Below, piece by piece: positions 42,948-51,594 of a DNA stretch of 64,000 nucleotides. Source of the DNA: Lysobacteraceae bacterium PS02065 (lineage in GTDB: Bacteria > Pseudomonadota > Gammaproteobacteria > Xanthomonadales > Rhodanobacteraceae); NCBI GenBank assembly GCA_029959555.1, contig JASCPI010000021.1:1-64000 (forward strand). Reading direction: 5' to 3'. The position numbers were made by a program, and so were the translations under genes. The notes under the pieces are model-generated. The model was not told the origin of the DNA and ran no database searches. It worked only from the letters and a program-made list of their open reading frames with translations. Within the stretch, counting starts at the first letter, position 1. Each line of letters begins with the position of its first letter.

Positions 42948-43400
42948 ATGAAGCTTTGGCAGCGACGAGCAATTGGCGTTCTTACACTTGGAGGAGGGGC
43001 GGTCGGTCTGTCCGCGGCGTTTACCCTGCTCATCAGTCGCGGCAATCCTATCGAGTGGTTATTCTGCATCGCATTTATCGCAGTATATGTGTGGGGTATA
43101 TGGTGCGGAGTCAAGCTTCTGGAGGGGCGGCCTGATGCCGAGCGATCGGCTTTCAAGTACTGGGTCATCCAGATTCCCGCATTCGGGTCTCCCATTCTGG
43201 GTTACTCCTTTTCAAATGGTTTCAACTTGACCGTTGCGCTCCAGATCTCCCCACTCAAGATCAATGGCGACTTCTTTCTCGGCAGCACGTTCAAGTACTC
43301 TCTGATGAGCGCTGGAAGCCCGTGGTTGATCGGGATCAACGTGTTCGCCGTTGCGGTTGCATGGTGGCTTGCTCGTGAAGCATCGCAAAAGGGGGCCTGA
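42948..43400 (+). CDS. Membrane protein, 150 aa, unknown function
   Basis: Four probable membrane helices (AIGVLTLGGGAVGLSAAFTL, WLFCIAFIAVYVWGIWCG, FGSPILGYSFSNGF-like, WLIGINVFAVAVAWWLA). AAAGGGG lies upstream of the ATG, chosen over an adjacent GTG. It starts six bases after attC 9, and its stop sits in GCCTGACC, a possible decayed R''. Likely the last clear cassette gene. Its GC is lower than that of later genes. Confidence 0.68.
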   Translation: MKLWQRRAIGVLTLGGGAVGLSAAFTLLISRGNPIEWLFCIAFIAVYVWGIWCGVKLLEGRPDAERSAFKYWVIQIPAFGSPILGYSFSNGFNLTVALQISPLKINGDFFLGSTFKYSLMSAGSPWLIGINVFAVAVAWWLAREASQKGA

Positions 43401-43515
43401 CCGTCCCTCATGCGCGCGCCCGGCAGCGCCGTCCACGTCGAGCGCGAGGACGCGTGAACCATGCCGTCGTCGCCGAAGTCTGCGGGGCGTTCGCTTCGCT
43501 CCTCATCGTTGCGGT

Positions 43516-44022
43516 ATGAAACCGCGGTTGAGTCCGTTTGATGCGCAAGGAAAGTCTTCCCGCATGCATGCGTTGAGGCGCATCACACCCCGTCAGGATT
43601 GGGCCTTCCTGCACACCCTGGCGCAGGAGGAGCTTTCGCGCGACGCGCGTCGGAAGCAACCTGCACTCGATGATCGTTCGCGTGTGCTTGCGGAGCTCTG
43701 GTTGCCGACGCTCGGTGCCTGGGGCCCGCAAACCTTCTCGTTGCATCTGCCCGCCCACGTGCGCACCGGTGCGCTCATCGACGACCTGAGGGATCTCTCG
43801 TCATTCCTTCGGTTGGCTCGGCGCGAGCCTGTCCGGCGTACCGGAATCCTCGTCTGCAGCGCCCTCGTGGTCGCCTGCAGGGCCCATCCGGACCATGCAC
43901 CCGTGAGCCTGCTCGGTGATCTCAGGTATCTCGTCGTGTCCTCGAGGCAGGAACATTCGCCACGGGTTCTCGGGCACATCGCCGCCGTGGTGCGTGGAGA
44001 TGGCGAGGTGTCCGTGCCCTGA
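43516..44022 (+). CDS. Hypothetical protein, 168 aa
   Basis: Soluble, unrecognised. It has an RRITPRQDWAFLHTLAQEEL N-terminal helix region and an FSLHLPAHVRTGALIDDLRD centre; no signal peptide. An internal ATG at about 43564 is an alternative start. From here on GC returns to chromosomal level. Confidence 0.6.
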   Translation: MKPRLSPFDAQGKSSRMHALRRITPRQDWAFLHTLAQEELSRDARRKQPALDDRSRVLAELWLPTLGAWGPQTFSLHLPAHVRTGALIDDLRDLSSFLRLARREPVRRTGILVCSALVVACRAHPDHAPVSLLGDLRYLVVSSRQEHSPRVLGHIAAVVRGDGEVSVP

Positions 44023-44243
44023 GACCACCCAGTCATTCGTCCCGGGGAAAGGGGAAGCTCGGGCTGCGTTCGCAGGATGACGGGCAAACGGGGCGAGGGC
44101 GCTCCATACTCGGGGGGCATCATCGCGTGCCTTGCAGCGGGCCGATCGGAGGTTGCGTCGCCGATGACGCCTTCACGCCGATGCGGTTCCGAAAGGCGGC
44201 CTGATCGCAGCGTTACGATCCACATCACTCCAGGGGAAATGAC

Positions 44244-44711
44244 ATGTCCAAGAGGTTCTTCTCGGTTGCGGCCATCTCGATGTGCGCCATCCTGTTCACG
44301 GGGTGCGCAACGGTGCCGATGGTCAAGGGCACGGAATCGTCGCAGGCGAAGGCTTTCGGCCCTCCACCGGAAGGTAAGGCGGGGTTGTACATCTATCGCG
44401 ACAGCGGCATCGGTGCCGCGTTGAAGAAGGACATCTGGGTCGATGGCGAGTGCATCGGCGAGTCCGCACCCAAGGTGTTCTTCCATACCACCGTGGCCGG
44501 GGATGCGACGCACAAGATCTCGACGGAGTCCGAATTTTCTCCGAACGACATCGAGCTGTTCACGAAGTCGGGCGTCAACTACTTCATTCGCCAGGCCATC
44601 AAGCTGGGTGTCTTCGTCGGCGGCGCGCGGCTGGAGGTCGTCGACGCGAGCAAGGGCGAGGCGGCCGTGCGGAAACTCGGCGAGGCTGTGGGGGGTACCT
44701 GCAGCAAGTAA
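44244..44711 (+). CDS. DUF2846-type lipoprotein
   Basis: A 155-residue exported lipoprotein: signal with lipobox AILFTGCATV (Cys near 21), then a compact beta domain with KAGLYIYRDSGIGAALKKDI, VDGECIGES and a GVNYFIRQAIKLGVFVGGARL C-terminal part, matching DUF2846, a family of outer-envelope proteins of unknown function often linked to cassette arrays. Its own hairpin follows. Confidence 0.78.
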   Translation: MSKRFFSVAAISMCAILFTGCATVPMVKGTESSQAKAFGPPPEGKAGLYIYRDSGIGAALKKDIWVDGECIGESAPKVFFHTTVAGDATHKISTESEFSPNDIELFTKSGVNYFIRQAIKLGVFVGGARLEVVDASKGEAAVRKLGEAVGGTCSK

Positions 44712-44721
44712 TCCCTTTGTC

Positions 44722-44750
44722 GACCCGAGCCGTCGCTGCGGCGCGGCTCG
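44722..44750 (+). terminator. GC-rich hairpin after the DUF2846 gene
   Basis: CCCGAGCCG with CGGCTCGGG plus an inner GC pair; no T run follows. It may be a terminator or the stem of a decayed attC (preceded by GTAATCCCTTTGTCGAC). Confidence 0.5.
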
Positions 44751-44765
44751 GGCGAGCGAGTGCAC

Positions 44766-45203
44766 ATGAGCATCGTCGTATCCGTGTGTCGTCCTGGAGA
44801 GATCCCGTTGTCGCGCGCGGAGATCGAGCGTGCGCTCTCCGCAAGTCCGGCTTTCGAGCGCGTCGACGACGCGTGGCGCCTGGTCGACAGTCCCGCTGAC
44901 GCGGAGCTGTTCCTCAATGTCGAAGACTCGGAGATCTGGACCGACGGCAGCAGGCATTGGCTCGAAGCGTCGGCCCTTCGGACGCTGCGGCAGCTCGCTG
45001 CGACGCTCGAGGCTCGCATGCGTGTCGAGGAGGACGACATCACCGACGAGAGGCCTGCTTCCGTGTCGGAAGCAGGCGAGGTCTCCAGTAAGCCAACCGC
45101 TGTCGTGGCTGCCGTCTTCGCCGTTATCCTCGCTCCATTCCTGATCGTCGTCGCCGTTCTCAGGTTGCCATGGGTGCTGTGGCGAATCACGAGACGGAAG
45201 TAG
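44766..45203 (+). CDS. Hypothetical protein with C-terminal membrane helix, 145 aa
   Basis: The first 85 residues form a soluble part (VVSVCRPGEIPLSRAEIERAL, DDAWRLVDSPADAELFLNVED) and are followed by an acidic linker and one hydrophobic helix (TAVVAAVFAVILAPFLIVVA) with a basic tail RITRRK, a tail-anchored topology. No family is recognised. ATG at 44766 is chosen over a GTG two codons upstream. Confidence 0.6.
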   Translation: MSIVVSVCRPGEIPLSRAEIERALSASPAFERVDDAWRLVDSPADAELFLNVEDSEIWTDGSRHWLEASALRTLRQLAATLEARMRVEEDDITDERPASVSEAGEVSSKPTAVVAAVFAVILAPFLIVVAVLRLPWVLWRITRRK

Positions 45204-45257
45204 AACGCGTGCCTCATGGTTCGGGGCATGTCTTTTCCTTGCCGATGGTCGAGCTGC

Positions 45258-45572
45258 ATGACAATCCCCGTCACCCCGCTTTTCTTTTCCCTCATCGGCC
45301 TCGCCATCGTCTGGCTCGTGTCCACGTTGCTTCTTTTCCGCTCCTTGGAAAAGAAGCATCCCGCCATGCATGAGCGCATCGGAAGCCCGCGTGGCTTCGA
45401 GTCTCAGGCGGCGGTGGCATTGCTCAGCTTCCTGCTGACGAACAAGCCCGAGTCCCTGGACGACGGCGCGATCCTGCTGCACGCCCATCTCATGCGCGTG
45501 CTTCTGGTCGTCCATCTGGTGGGCTCCGGTGTGCTGGTCTACAGCCTCAGCGCGGGGCAGCATGCAGCCTGA
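45258..45572 (+). CDS. Small membrane protein, 104 aa
   Basis: N-terminal helix (PLFFSLIGLAIVWLVSTLLLF) and a C-terminal helix (LLVVHLVGSGVLVYSLSA), with a soluble middle (KPESLDDGAILLHAHLMRV). The ATG at 45258 starts directly at the first helix; an earlier ATG (45216) would add 14 unlikely residues. The TGA stop lies within GCCTGAC, the left end of an attC-like relic. Confidence 0.58.
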   Translation: MTIPVTPLFFSLIGLAIVWLVSTLLLFRSLEKKHPAMHERIGSPRGFESQAAVALLSFLLTNKPESLDDGAILLHAHLMRVLLVVHLVGSGVLVYSLSAGQHAA

Positions 45573-45632
45573 CCGGTCGATCGACCCGACACCGCTTCGC
45601 GGCGTGGCTCGGTTCGATCCATCGCAACGCCA
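45567..45632 (+). repeat. Relic attC-like site
   Basis: GCCTGACCGGTCGATCGACC followed by CGACACCGCTTCGCGGCGTGG and TTCGATCCATCGCAACGCC. The centre CGACACCGC-TTC-GCGGCGTGG keeps the attC hairpin, and the left end is one base from GCCTAAC, but R' is lost. Confidence 0.5.
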
Positions 45633-45641
45633 GGAGGATTC

Positions 45642-46049
45642 ATGGGCGCATGGGGAACGGGTTCCTTCGACAACGACGACGCGGGCGACTTCCTCGCGGA
45701 GGTGACGGACAGTGGCGACCTTGCGCTGGTCCGCGAGGTGCTGGACAACGTACTCACCTCCACCGAGTACGTCGAAGCGCCGGACGCGTGCCAGGCCATC
45801 GTCGCGGCGGAGATCGTGGCGGCTGCGCTGGGGCGCCCGACACTGGCCGCGCAACGACGGGACGATCTTGCCCGTTGGCTGGCCAGCATCCGGCCGAAGA
45901 TCGAGGCCGACCTCGTCGCGCAGGCGCGGGAGGCCCTGTCCAGGATCCTGGCCGAGAACTCCGAGCTCCGGGAACTGTGGGAAGAGACGGACGACTTCGC
46001 CGAGTGGCGGGCGCTGGTCAGTGAGCTCGGCCAGCAGCTGCATGTCTGA
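45642..46049 (+). CDS. DUF4259 family protein
   Basis: A 135-residue soluble protein with the family opening MGAWGTGSFDNDDAGDFLAE and the conserved CQAIVAAEIVAAALGRP and LVAQAREALSRI blocks. DUF4259 proteins are of unknown function and are often found beside accessory or toxin-immunity-like genes. An AGGAGG Shine-Dalgarno lies seven bases before the ATG. It follows the relic attC directly. Confidence 0.85.
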   Translation: MGAWGTGSFDNDDAGDFLAEVTDSGDLALVREVLDNVLTSTEYVEAPDACQAIVAAEIVAAALGRPTLAAQRRDDLARWLASIRPKIEADLVAQAREALSRILAENSELRELWEETDDFAEWRALVSELGQQLHV

Positions 46050-46400
46050 GCGTGCGTGACATTCCGGAGCTGTCGCACCGCGATCATGGCGACTGGTGAC
46101 GTCAGGGGCTTGCGGTAGTGAATCGGCCACCACTGCATGAGCGACCACTCGCACGGCACATTGTTGAGCAAGACGAAGACATCGGACCTCAACCACTGCA
46201 GCACGTCCGCCGCCGATCGCGAGGTGCGGCTTTCGATCAGGCGCGACATCGACTCTTGCCGTTGCGGGTGCCTACACTCGGCACGGGACGACCAGGGCGC
46301 TGTCGCCCCCGGTGCCAATGAGGCTGATACGCTCGGTTGCCCGTTCTTGAAGGATGTCTCGTCGTTAACGAGTCAGTTGCCAGGCCGAACAGGAATCACC
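46050..46400. other. Gap of unclear content
   Basis: No convincing gene. TGACATTCCGGAGCTGTCGC and GGTGACGTCAGGGG at about 46057-46110 could be a very decayed attC. The minus strand has an open stretch with a Trp-rich segment (LMQWWPIHYRKP), too short and isolated to call. Confidence 0.4.
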
Positions 46401-46922
46401 ATGCCCACTTTCGCCGTCGAGCTCGAACGCCTCTGGGCCAAGCGCGCGAAGGAACTCGGCCGCGATCTGACCGGTGACGAGTCACGAGTTCTCGATGGCC
46501 AACTTTTTCAGTCCTGGATAGACGCTGGTCGGCTGGACGAACTGATCCGGACGATCCATGCGAACTCGGGGCGCGACGGCGGTCTGGAGGACATTGTCGT
46601 TCTCGGATACCACCTCCGCGAAATCGGAGACGAAGAGCGTATTCACTCCCTCTTCGGAGGGCTGGTTTCCCGCCGCGTGAAAGCGTTCCACGCGTGGTGG
46701 CCCAGGGCATTGCAAGGCCACGTAGGCTGCATGCGTGAGGCTGCCCGCGCATCAGCGCAAGCGATGGACGCGTACGTCGAGTACTTCCACAGCCTGGAGC
46801 GGCTTGGCCTGGAGTCGCAGCGAGATGCACTCCGTGAAGAAATGCAACGCTTCCAGGCCCGTGAACCCGCCAAGTCCGTCTTGCCGAAACGTCGAGGTTC
46901 CTCCATCGGGCCAGAGGCGTGA
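46401..46922 (+). CDS. Hypothetical helical protein, 173 aa
   Basis: Soluble and mostly helical (AVELERLWAKRAKELGRDLT, FHAWWPRALQGHVGCMREAA), ending in a basic tail PKRRG. No family recognised. An AGGAATCACC Shine-Dalgarno sits before the ATG; the longer open frame upstream has no supporting similarity. Confidence 0.6.
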   Translation: MPTFAVELERLWAKRAKELGRDLTGDESRVLDGQLFQSWIDAGRLDELIRTIHANSGRDGGLEDIVVLGYHLREIGDEERIHSLFGGLVSRRVKAFHAWWPRALQGHVGCMREAARASAQAMDAYVEYFHSLERLGLESQRDALREEMQRFQAREPAKSVLPKRRGSSIGPEA

Positions 46923-47021
46923 TGCTCGGATCGGTGCTGGGCGTCGCCAGGGCGAGCCTGATCATGAAAGACCTTTGTCGCCCCCTGGGCGGCTTGGCGA
47001 TTGCCTCGCTCGAGTCCTGCG

Positions 47022-47453
47022 ATGCTTCGGGCGAACATCCGATCGCGTGGTGGGCTTGAGGTGCCGGGTCTGTTCGTCATCTCCCCACGCTCCACGCGGC
47101 TGGCGTGTGTTCTGAGCCTGGTGGTCCTTGTGGTCGTGGCTGCGCTCTTCATGGCATGTCTCGGCTACTACGGGGCATCGCCCGAACCGCGCACGGTTCT
47201 CCTCTACAACGTCACGTTCGCGCTCCTTGTCGCGTGGTTCGTAGAGTCCGATCGGCGCCTTCGGCACATCGATGCACCGTACGAGCACGCGGCCTTCGTG
47301 TTCTTCCTCTGGCCGGTCCTGTTGCCTGTCTACATGTTTCGCGCGCGGCGATGGCACGGTGTGACGCTCGCGATCGGCGTGCTCTTCGCGTCCGAAGTGC
47401 CGACGCTCGTGGGTGCATTGGCTTGGGAAGCCGCTGCCTGGTGGGAGGCCTGA
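47022..47453 (+). CDS. Membrane protein, 143 aa, unknown function
   Basis: Four probable helices (LACVLSLVVLVVVAALFMAC, VLLYNVTFALLVAWFV, AAFVFFLWPVLLPVYMF, VTLAIGVLFASEVPTLVGAL) with short loops. No family is recognised; the LWPVLLPVYMFRAR segment resembles small permease-like proteins. The start is uncertain (ATG 47022 or GTG about 47059). The stop lies in GCCTGATCATTCGG, which recalls an attC left side, without a matching right side. Confidence 0.58.
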   Translation: MLRANIRSRGGLEVPGLFVISPRSTRLACVLSLVVLVVVAALFMACLGYYGASPEPRTVLLYNVTFALLVAWFVESDRRLRHIDAPYEHAAFVFFLWPVLLPVYMFRARRWHGVTLAIGVLFASEVPTLVGALAWEAAAWWEA

Positions 47454-47600
47454 TCATTCGGAAGATCGCCGCTTGCAGGGGCGTTCTTGACCCTTGCACG
47501 AGCCACGCCCGCTGGGGGATGAGCGAGTACTCTCCCGTCCGCACATCATGGTCACATGCCATCATGCGCGTCCTTTTCGCGTTCGATCTCCGGATCCGGC

Positions 47601-48011
47601 ATGCATCGCATCCTCTGCTCGCTGTGCTTCCTCGTGATCAGCCCGCACGCGTCGGCAGCAGACGACTGCCTCGCGTTCGACCGCGAAGGCGTCGTGTTGA
47701 CCGGTCTGGTCTACCTGAAGACCTTCTACGGTCCCCCGAATTACGGCGAGAGTCCCGACACCGATGCGCTCGAGACGCAGGCGCTGCTCGCGCTCGACGA
47801 ACCCATCTGTGTCCGTGCGTCCGGCGAAGACTCCACTGTCGATGCCGTCGGTGTTTCCGACGTGACGCTCGTTCCGCTGGGCGGCATCGGGTTCGCCAGG
47901 TTCTCGGGTCGGCGCGTGTCGGTGACGGGCAGCTTGTTCTCACCGATCACCGGCCATCATCGGACGGCGGTGCTCATCGAGGTGAGATCCGATCCCGGCG
48001 TGTTGCGTTGA
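47601..48011 (+). CDS. DUF4431-type secreted protein
   Basis: A 136-residue exported protein: signal peptide about 1-19 (ILCSLCFLVISPHASA), then a domain with CLAFDREGVVLTGLVYLKTF, GPPNYGESPDTDALETQ, LDEPICVRASG and VSVTGSLFSPITGHHRTAVL, the expected order of DUF4431 (an OB-like fold). Function unknown. ATG at 47601 is chosen because it starts the signal peptide. Confidence 0.75.
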   Translation: MHRILCSLCFLVISPHASAADDCLAFDREGVVLTGLVYLKTFYGPPNYGESPDTDALETQALLALDEPICVRASGEDSTVDAVGVSDVTLVPLGGIGFARFSGRRVSVTGSLFSPITGHHRTAVLIEVRSDPGVLR

Positions 48012-48026
48012 GCATGTCCTGACCCG

Positions 48027-48428
48027 GTGGAACGCTTGTCGACGAACATTCGGCTGTTGCCGCGATCCAACTCCCGTCGCCTGCTGCTCGCTGCTGTCGT
48101 GTTGCTGGCGTCCTATCTGCTGATCTCGGCTCCGTTGCCGTTCGTCCCGTCGTGGTGGGGGCCGGACGGGGCGGGCTGGCACGATGTGTGGCACCGCCGG
48201 CATCGCATGGCCGACGGATTGATCATCACCGGGAAGCTCATGGGCGCCTCGCGGTCGGACGTCACGGGACTGCTCGGTGAACCGTCGGATCACGGCTACT
48301 TCAGGGACTACGATCTGGTTTACCAGCTGGGATCCGAGAGAGGGTTCTTTGGCATCGACAGCGAGTGGCTCGCGATCCGGTTGGACGAGCATGGCATCGT
48401 CCACAGGGTCGAGATCGTCCACGACTAG
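48027..48428 (+). CDS. Membrane-anchored protein with BamE-like (SmpA/OmlA) repeat
   Basis: An N-terminal helix (LLLAAVVLLASYLLISAPLPF) anchors a periplasmic part holding LMGASRSDVTGLLGEPSDHG and DYDLVYQLGSERG, the helix-turn-strand pattern of BamE/SmpA-OmlA-type domains. The start is GTG, 15 bases after the previous stop. The role is unknown; the family match covers only about 60 residues. Confidence 0.55.
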   Translation: MERLSTNIRLLPRSNSRRLLLAAVVLLASYLLISAPLPFVPSWWGPDGAGWHDVWHRRHRMADGLIITGKLMGASRSDVTGLLGEPSDHGYFRDYDLVYQLGSERGFFGIDSEWLAIRLDEHGIVHRVEIVHD

Positions 48429-48673
48429 TGCTCTGCCTGTCCCGCGTCCCGATGATCCGTCTCGGACATTCCGCGCTTCCCGTACCTCCAGTGCTGGCCT
48501 GTATGCGGCGCAGCCCGGAGGCTCTTTCGAGATAGCCGGGACTGGGCGCGTGCGAGTCGCGCCCGGCATTCTTGTTGCGCGGAACCATCGCCGCTACGCT
48601 CGGAGGCATGTCGATATGCGTCCATCGAGCCTGCTGCGTGGTGCCATTGCACCGCGCAGTGAAGTGACTGCAC

Positions 48674-49303
48674 ATGCCGCGCACCACGATCGTCGTCGCC
48701 GTCGATGAGCCGGGCGACGGTGAGGCGGCCGAGCGCTGGTTCGTACGTTGGTCCACGGCGATCACGCATCGTTCCGACAATCAGGGGTGCGGGTGCTGCG
48801 TTGACATTTGGGAGGTCGAGGCATCGGCCGAGGCCATCGCGGATCTTCCGGAGTCGGTAGCGGGCTCTTCGTCTTCGAGTGGAGACGATCGATCCGATGT
48901 CAGTATCGGGAACGGAGATCCAGGCATGCCACCACGCACCGTAACCGCATCCGTCGCCCTTCACGCATGCAGCTACGTGCTCGGCTTCGCGCACACATTC
49001 GTGACCGGAGGACTTCCCGATACCGTCATCGCCGTCGTCCTGCTGCTGCTCGTGTCCGCGGTGATCTACGTGTACCTGAGAGCTCTCTATCGCGGAAACA
49101 ATGTGATCCGCTGGCTTTCGATCACGCTGTCCACGCTGGGAGTGATGGCGCTGCCCTGGTCACTTGCCGACATCCCGACCGTCAGCGGGAAGGTCGTCTA
49201 CGTGATCCAGGGTGTCCTCATCGCGGTGGCCAGCGCCCTGCTGCTGGTGCGTTCATCATCGAAGTGGTACCGGAGGTCGGCTTCCGTCACGTCGGCACGC
49301 TAG
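48674..49303 (+). CDS. Two-part protein: Cys-rich N-terminal domain and multispanning membrane domain
   Basis: Residues 1 to about 62 form a small soluble domain with the unusual QGCGCCVDIWEVEAS segment. A Ser/Gly/Asp-rich linker follows, then about 110 residues with four helices (ALHACSYVLGFAHTFVTGG, VIAVVLLLLVSAVIYVYL, WLSITLSTLGVMALPW, VVYVIQGVLIAVASALLL). An internal ATG at 48926 with GGAGATCC upstream could start the membrane part separately, so this may be two genes read in one frame or a recent fusion. Neither half is recognised. Confidence 0.5.
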   Translation: MPRTTIVVAVDEPGDGEAAERWFVRWSTAITHRSDNQGCGCCVDIWEVEASAEAIADLPESVAGSSSSSGDDRSDVSIGNGDPGMPPRTVTASVALHACSYVLGFAHTFVTGGLPDTVIAVVLLLLVSAVIYVYLRALYRGNNVIRWLSITLSTLGVMALPWSLADIPTVSGKVVYVIQGVLIAVASALLLVRSSSKWYRRSASVTSAR

Positions 49304-49343
49304 AGCCTCGGGGTGGTCGATTCGGGGGGGGGCAGGCCCTGCC

Positions 49344-50780
49344 TCATGACCCCAGCGGCATCCGCACCTGGTAGAACTCGACCAAGCGCGAAACGGCCGG
49401 CGGATCGACATTGCCGAGTCCGATCACCACTTCGCCGAGCGTCGGGAAGATGCGCAGCTCGCCATTCATGCCGGGTGCGCCGCCGCCGTGGCCGTAGACC
49501 GGCACCCCGTCGATCGCGGCGACATTGAAGCCGTATCCGTAGCGTGGACTCTGTACGCGCGTGGCCTCGGCGAGCAGTGCGGGCGGCAGCAGCGTGCCGG
49601 CCTGCAGGGCACGTGCGAACTTCAGCAGGTCGCCGGCCGTGCTGTAGCCGCCGCCGGCGGCGGTGCCGCGCCACGGCAAGGTGTCGATCGCATCGGTCCA
49701 CGGTGCGCCGGGCTTCGCACGCGTGTAGGCGATCGCGCGCTTCGGCACGGCCGTCTCTTCGGGCAGCGAGCCGCTGTCGCGCATGCCGGCCGGCGCGAAC
49801 AGGTGCTTGTCGATGTAGTCGTAGTACGACTGGCTGCTGGCGTGTTCGATGATCGCGCCGAGCAGAACGAAGCCGTAGTTGCTGTAGCGGTGGTCTTCGC
49901 CGGGTGCGTGGTCGGGGCGGCGCGATCCGTACAGGCGAACGTAGTCGTCGTGCGTCTTCAGGGTCAGGCGCTTCGCGTCGAAGTCCGGCCCGAAGATGTC
50001 GCCGGTGCCACCCGCATGCGTGAGCAACTGGCGGATCGTGACCTTGGCGATCGCCGCGTTCGGATAGTCCCGCAGGTACTCGCCGACCGTGCCGTCGAGC
50101 GACAGCTTGCCCGCGTGCACGAGCTGCAGTGTCGCGACCGCAGTGAACATCTTGTTCATCGAGCCGAGACGGAACCTGGTGTCGAGCGTGACCGGCGTGC
50201 CGGCCTTGCGGTCGGCGAGCCCCCACGCGCGCTGCAGCAGCACACTGTCCCCGCGCGCGACGAGCAGCACGCCGGCGAAGGCATCACGCTGTGCCTCCTG
50301 ATCGGCTTTCGCAGCGAGTGCCGAGACCGCGGCGGCCTGGTCGAGTCGCGCGACGCGCAAGTCCGCGGGTGGCTCGATCCGCTCGATCCTGATGGCGAGC
50401 GGTGCGCCGTCCTTCACGATCGTCTGCACGCGCGCGATCGTGTCCGAATCTCGCTCCTGCACCAGCGCCTGAGACGAGCCGGCCTCCGATGCTTCGCGTC
50501 GGATCAGCCGGAAGCCGCCCGTGCGCGCGCGGAAGTCGAGCATGCCGTCGACGTCCATCGTCGGCTGGTGGCGATCGCGGAAGGCCTCGAGTGACGCGCG
50601 ATCGTCGGCATTGAAGGCCGCGAGCCAGGCGTCGAGTGCGTCGCGGGCAGGGTCCTCGTTCGCCGCTTTCGCGGCGACGTTCGGGTTCGGCGCAGGATCG
50701 GCTGCGGGCGTCGCTGCTGAGGCGTTGAACGCGGTCAGGGCGATCAGGAGCGACAGCGCAGGAACAAGGTATCGGTTCAT
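49344..50780 (-). CDS. Secreted serine hydrolase of the beta-lactamase/penicillin-binding (class C-like) family
   Basis: A 478-residue exported protein: signal peptide about 1-22, an N-terminal NTF2-like region (about 40-140), then a class C-type serine hydrolase domain. Catalytic residues are the Ser-x-x-Lys of GSMNKM (about 207-210), the Tyr-x-Asn of YSNYG (about 300) and HGGGAPG near the C-terminus in place of KTG. Such proteins are usually esterases or D-peptidases; antibiotic hydrolysis cannot be assumed. It is the only minus-strand gene of the last 26 kb, so it breaks the otherwise uniform orientation. Confidence 0.85.
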   Translation of the reverse strand: MNRYLVPALSLLIALTAFNASAATPAADPAPNPNVAAKAANEDPARDALDAWLAAFNADDRASLEAFRDRHQPTMDVDGMLDFRARTGGFRLIRREASEAGSSQALVQERDSDTIARVQTIVKDGAPLAIRIERIEPPADLRVARLDQAAAVSALAAKADQEAQRDAFAGVLLVARGDSVLLQRAWGLADRKAGTPVTLDTRFRLGSMNKMFTAVATLQLVHAGKLSLDGTVGEYLRDYPNAAIAKVTIRQLLTHAGGTGDIFGPDFDAKRLTLKTHDDYVRLYGSRRPDHAPGEDHRYSNYGFVLLGAIIEHASSQSYYDYIDKHLFAPAGMRDSGSLPEETAVPKRAIAYTRAKPGAPWTDAIDTLPWRGTAAGGGYSTAGDLLKFARALQAGTLLPPALLAEATRVQSPRYGYGFNVAAIDGVPVYGHGGGAPGMNGELRIFPTLGEVVIGLGNVDPPAVSRLVEFYQVRMPLGS

Positions 50781-51150
50781 TGCAGGAGTCCGCATCGGGA
50801 GGCGCACGAGGGGATGCGGGCAGGGCGGAAGTGGTTGCATGGCGCGCTGGACGTGCCTCTGCGGGCTCCGGCGATGTCCGGGTGGCATGATCCGCAGGCC
50901 TGCAACGGCCTAGGGCGATCGTTGCAGCGGTGCGTAGAATCGCTGGCAGGGTCAAGCGGCTCGCACAGGCGTTGTTCGACGCGAGGGACGCAGCGGTTCG
51001 AAACGCATCTCGCGCGTCGGGAGGCGACGACCTGATCGCGACCTCGGGACGGTCACGGTGCAGGGGGCATGCGTGAAGGCATGACGTGATCGGGATCGGC
51101 GCGTCTCGTCGCTTGTCTGGATCGGACGGCAAGGGGAGGGGGCAACCGTG
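50781..51150. other. Divergent promoter gap
   Basis: Holds the leaders of the serine hydrolase gene and of the plus-strand gene that follows. A TAGAAT hexamer at about 50935 is a -10 candidate. No gene, repeat or strong hairpin is supported. Confidence 0.45.
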
Positions 51151-51594
51151 ATGTTCGAACGATCCATCCGGCTCGCGGCGTCGAAGGCCGCCACGCAGGA
51201 CGAGCAAGACGCGTTGGCCCCGGTCATCGTGCTCGCACATGAGCTCGACGAGCAGGAGCGCGGTTTCGAGGCGCGTATCGAAGCGAGCAAGGCCGCGCGC
51301 GGCGAGGGGCCTGTGCGACTGTCGAGATCGAAGCGCGAGGAGGTCGATCGCTACGCCGCCGATGCGGCCGAGATGGCGGCGCAGCAACTCGAGGTCTACG
51401 AAACCCTCGGTGCGTCCGGCATCGTGTTCGCCCTGCACATGGGGCTCGACAGCGATGTCGCGTTCTGGTCGAAGGCGCACCTCAAGGCGCATCCGTCGGA
51501 CGCTGCCATCGTGAAGGCGTTCGCCGATGCCAAGGCGAGATTGCGTGATGCGCTGGCGGCGCATCTCGAGCGATACCCGGGAGAGGAGGCATGA
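51151..51594 (+). CDS. Hypothetical protein, 147 aa
   Basis: A helical, charged soluble protein (QDEQDALAPVIVLAHELDEQ, RSKREEVDRYAADAAEMAAQ, ALHMGLDSDVAFWSKAHLKA) without signal peptide or known family. An AGGGGAGGGGG run precedes the start. Its stop overlaps the next ATG (ATGA), so the pair are probably cotranslated. Confidence 0.65.
   Translation: MFERSIRLAASKAATQDEQDALAPVIVLAHELDEQERGFEARIEASKAARGEGPVRLSRSKREEVDRYAADAAEMAAQQLEVYETLGASGIVFALHMGLDSDVAFWSKAHLKAHPSDAAIVKAFADAKARLRDALAAHLERYPGEEA

Noticed and set aside
46057..46110. A further attC relic before the 46401 gene
   Set aside because: TGACATTC and GACGTCAGGGG are suggestive, but the arms do not pair well enough to list as a site.
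43593..46196. A long minus-strand frame crossing several small plus-strand genes
   Set aside because: The plus-strand products (DUF2846, DUF4259) are recognisable families with good ribosome-binding sites, so the minus frame is a shadow.
49344..50780. A true class C beta-lactamase
   Set aside because: SxxK and YxN are present, but the third box is HGGGAPG rather than KTG, and an NTF2-like N-terminal part is added; an esterase or D-peptidase role is more likely.
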